Source of the DNA: DAXETY01 sp051155755
GTDB taxonomy: Bacteria > Desulfobacterota > Desulfobacteria > Desulfobacterales > SG8-13
NCBI GenBank assembly: GCA_051155755.1
Contig: DAXETY010000063.1
Coordinates: 1-14,583, forward strand
Length of the DNA: 14,583 nt
Reading direction: 5' to 3'
This document shows, piece by piece, positions 14,254 through 14,583 of the stretch (positions are counted from its first letter, which is position 1; each line of letters begins with the position of its first letter). The translations under genes and the position numbers were made by a program. The notes beneath the pieces were generated by a model, which worked only from the letters and a program-made list of their open reading frames with translations, made no database searches and was not told the DNA's origin.

Positions 14254-14583
14254 TTACTGCTGCGGCCTTTCAGCGGAAGCCGGCTGTCGCGCGGGCACAC
14301 CGCCGGCTTGATCGATGGGCCGCTCCTCCAGCACGTAAGGCGTGATAAAAATCAGCACCTCCTCCATCTGGTTGGCGCGGGTCCGGTTTCCAAACAGCCA
14401 TCCGAGGCCCGGCACGTCCTTCAAATATGGAATGCCGGCTTCGTTGGCCAGGTTGCTTTCGCGGCTCAATCCGCCGATGACGGTGGTCTGCCCGTTGAAA
14501 AGAACCACGTTGGTTTCCGCTCGCTTGGTAACGATGGTGGGGTTTCCGGCAACGGTTCGGCTGAAGTCGGGTTCGTCTTTGTT
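14254..14583 (-). CDS. mshL: Secretin C-terminus (MshL/GspD/PilQ family), truncated by the window
   Basis: The last 109 residues of a secretin are present; the frame is open to the window edge, so the N-terminus lies outside. The visible part has the secretin signature: VVLFNGQTTVIGGL, then GIPYLKDVPGLGWLFGNR and VLIFITPYVLEE, which form the beta-barrel gate region of the outer-membrane channel. A polar Pro/Gln-rich tail of about 20 residues ends the protein. The position just before an MshM-type ATPase fits mshL. Family membership is sure; the msh subtype is inferred from gene order, and gspD- or pilQ-type naming is possible. Confidence 0.92.
   Translation of the reverse strand, partial: NKDEPDFSRTVAGNPTIVTKRAETNVVLFNGQTTVIGGLSRESNLANEAGIPYLKDVPGLGWLFGNRTRANQMEEVLIFITPYVLEERPIDQAGGVPARQPASAERPQQ

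Overview
The window is part of a large, almost entirely minus-strand gene cluster that builds an MSHA-type (type IVb-like) pilus or a closely related type II secretion/pseudopilus machine. The base composition is GC-rich. The pilin, ATPase and regulator sequences and the intergenic repeats (a REP-like palindrome, a 9-nt minisatellite and AT-rich intergenic repeats) suggest a member of the former Deltaproteobacteria (Desulfobacterota, Desulfosarcina/Desulfobacteraceae-like). That placement is inference from sequence style, not from a database search.

Read in the direction of transcription (right to left), the order is: C-terminus of a secretin (MshL-like, cut by the window edge); an ExeA/MshM-type AAA ATPase with a periplasmic LysM and SPOR-like tail; an intergenic gap of about 340 nt where MSHA loci usually carry mshN; the assembly ATPase MshE/GspE with an N-terminal c-di-GMP-binding-type domain; the platform protein MshG/GspF; a repeat-rich gap; a membrane-anchored sigma-54 activator; a terminator-like hairpin and a sigma-54-type promoter; two paralogous MshA/MshB-like pilins separated by a strong hairpin; an ECF sigma factor and a four-helix membrane protein (probable anti-sigma); then MshC-like and MshD-like prepilins and one giant ORF. 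That ORF joins an MshO-like prepilin, an MshP/PilX-like protein and an MshQ-like extracellular region in one reading frame. The left 197 nt are non-coding and hold short repeats.

The order L-M-E-G-B/A-C-D-O-P-Q matches the MSHA operons of Vibrio and Shewanella. Two regulatory modules are inserted: a one-component membrane sigma-54 activator directly upstream of the pilins, and an ECF sigma/anti-sigma pair directly upstream of, and translationally overlapping with, the minor pilins. Together with the candidate promoters and terminators, this suggests three expression blocks: machine plus activator; major pilin(s) under sigma-54; and sigma factor plus minor pilins under a sigma-70-like and possibly self-regulated promoter.

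The points most worth a second look are the in-frame O-P-Q fusion with a Cys/TM/Arg sorting-signal-like segment at its first junction, the paired regulators, and a 21-nt direct repeat placed immediately after the stop codons of both mshE and mshG.
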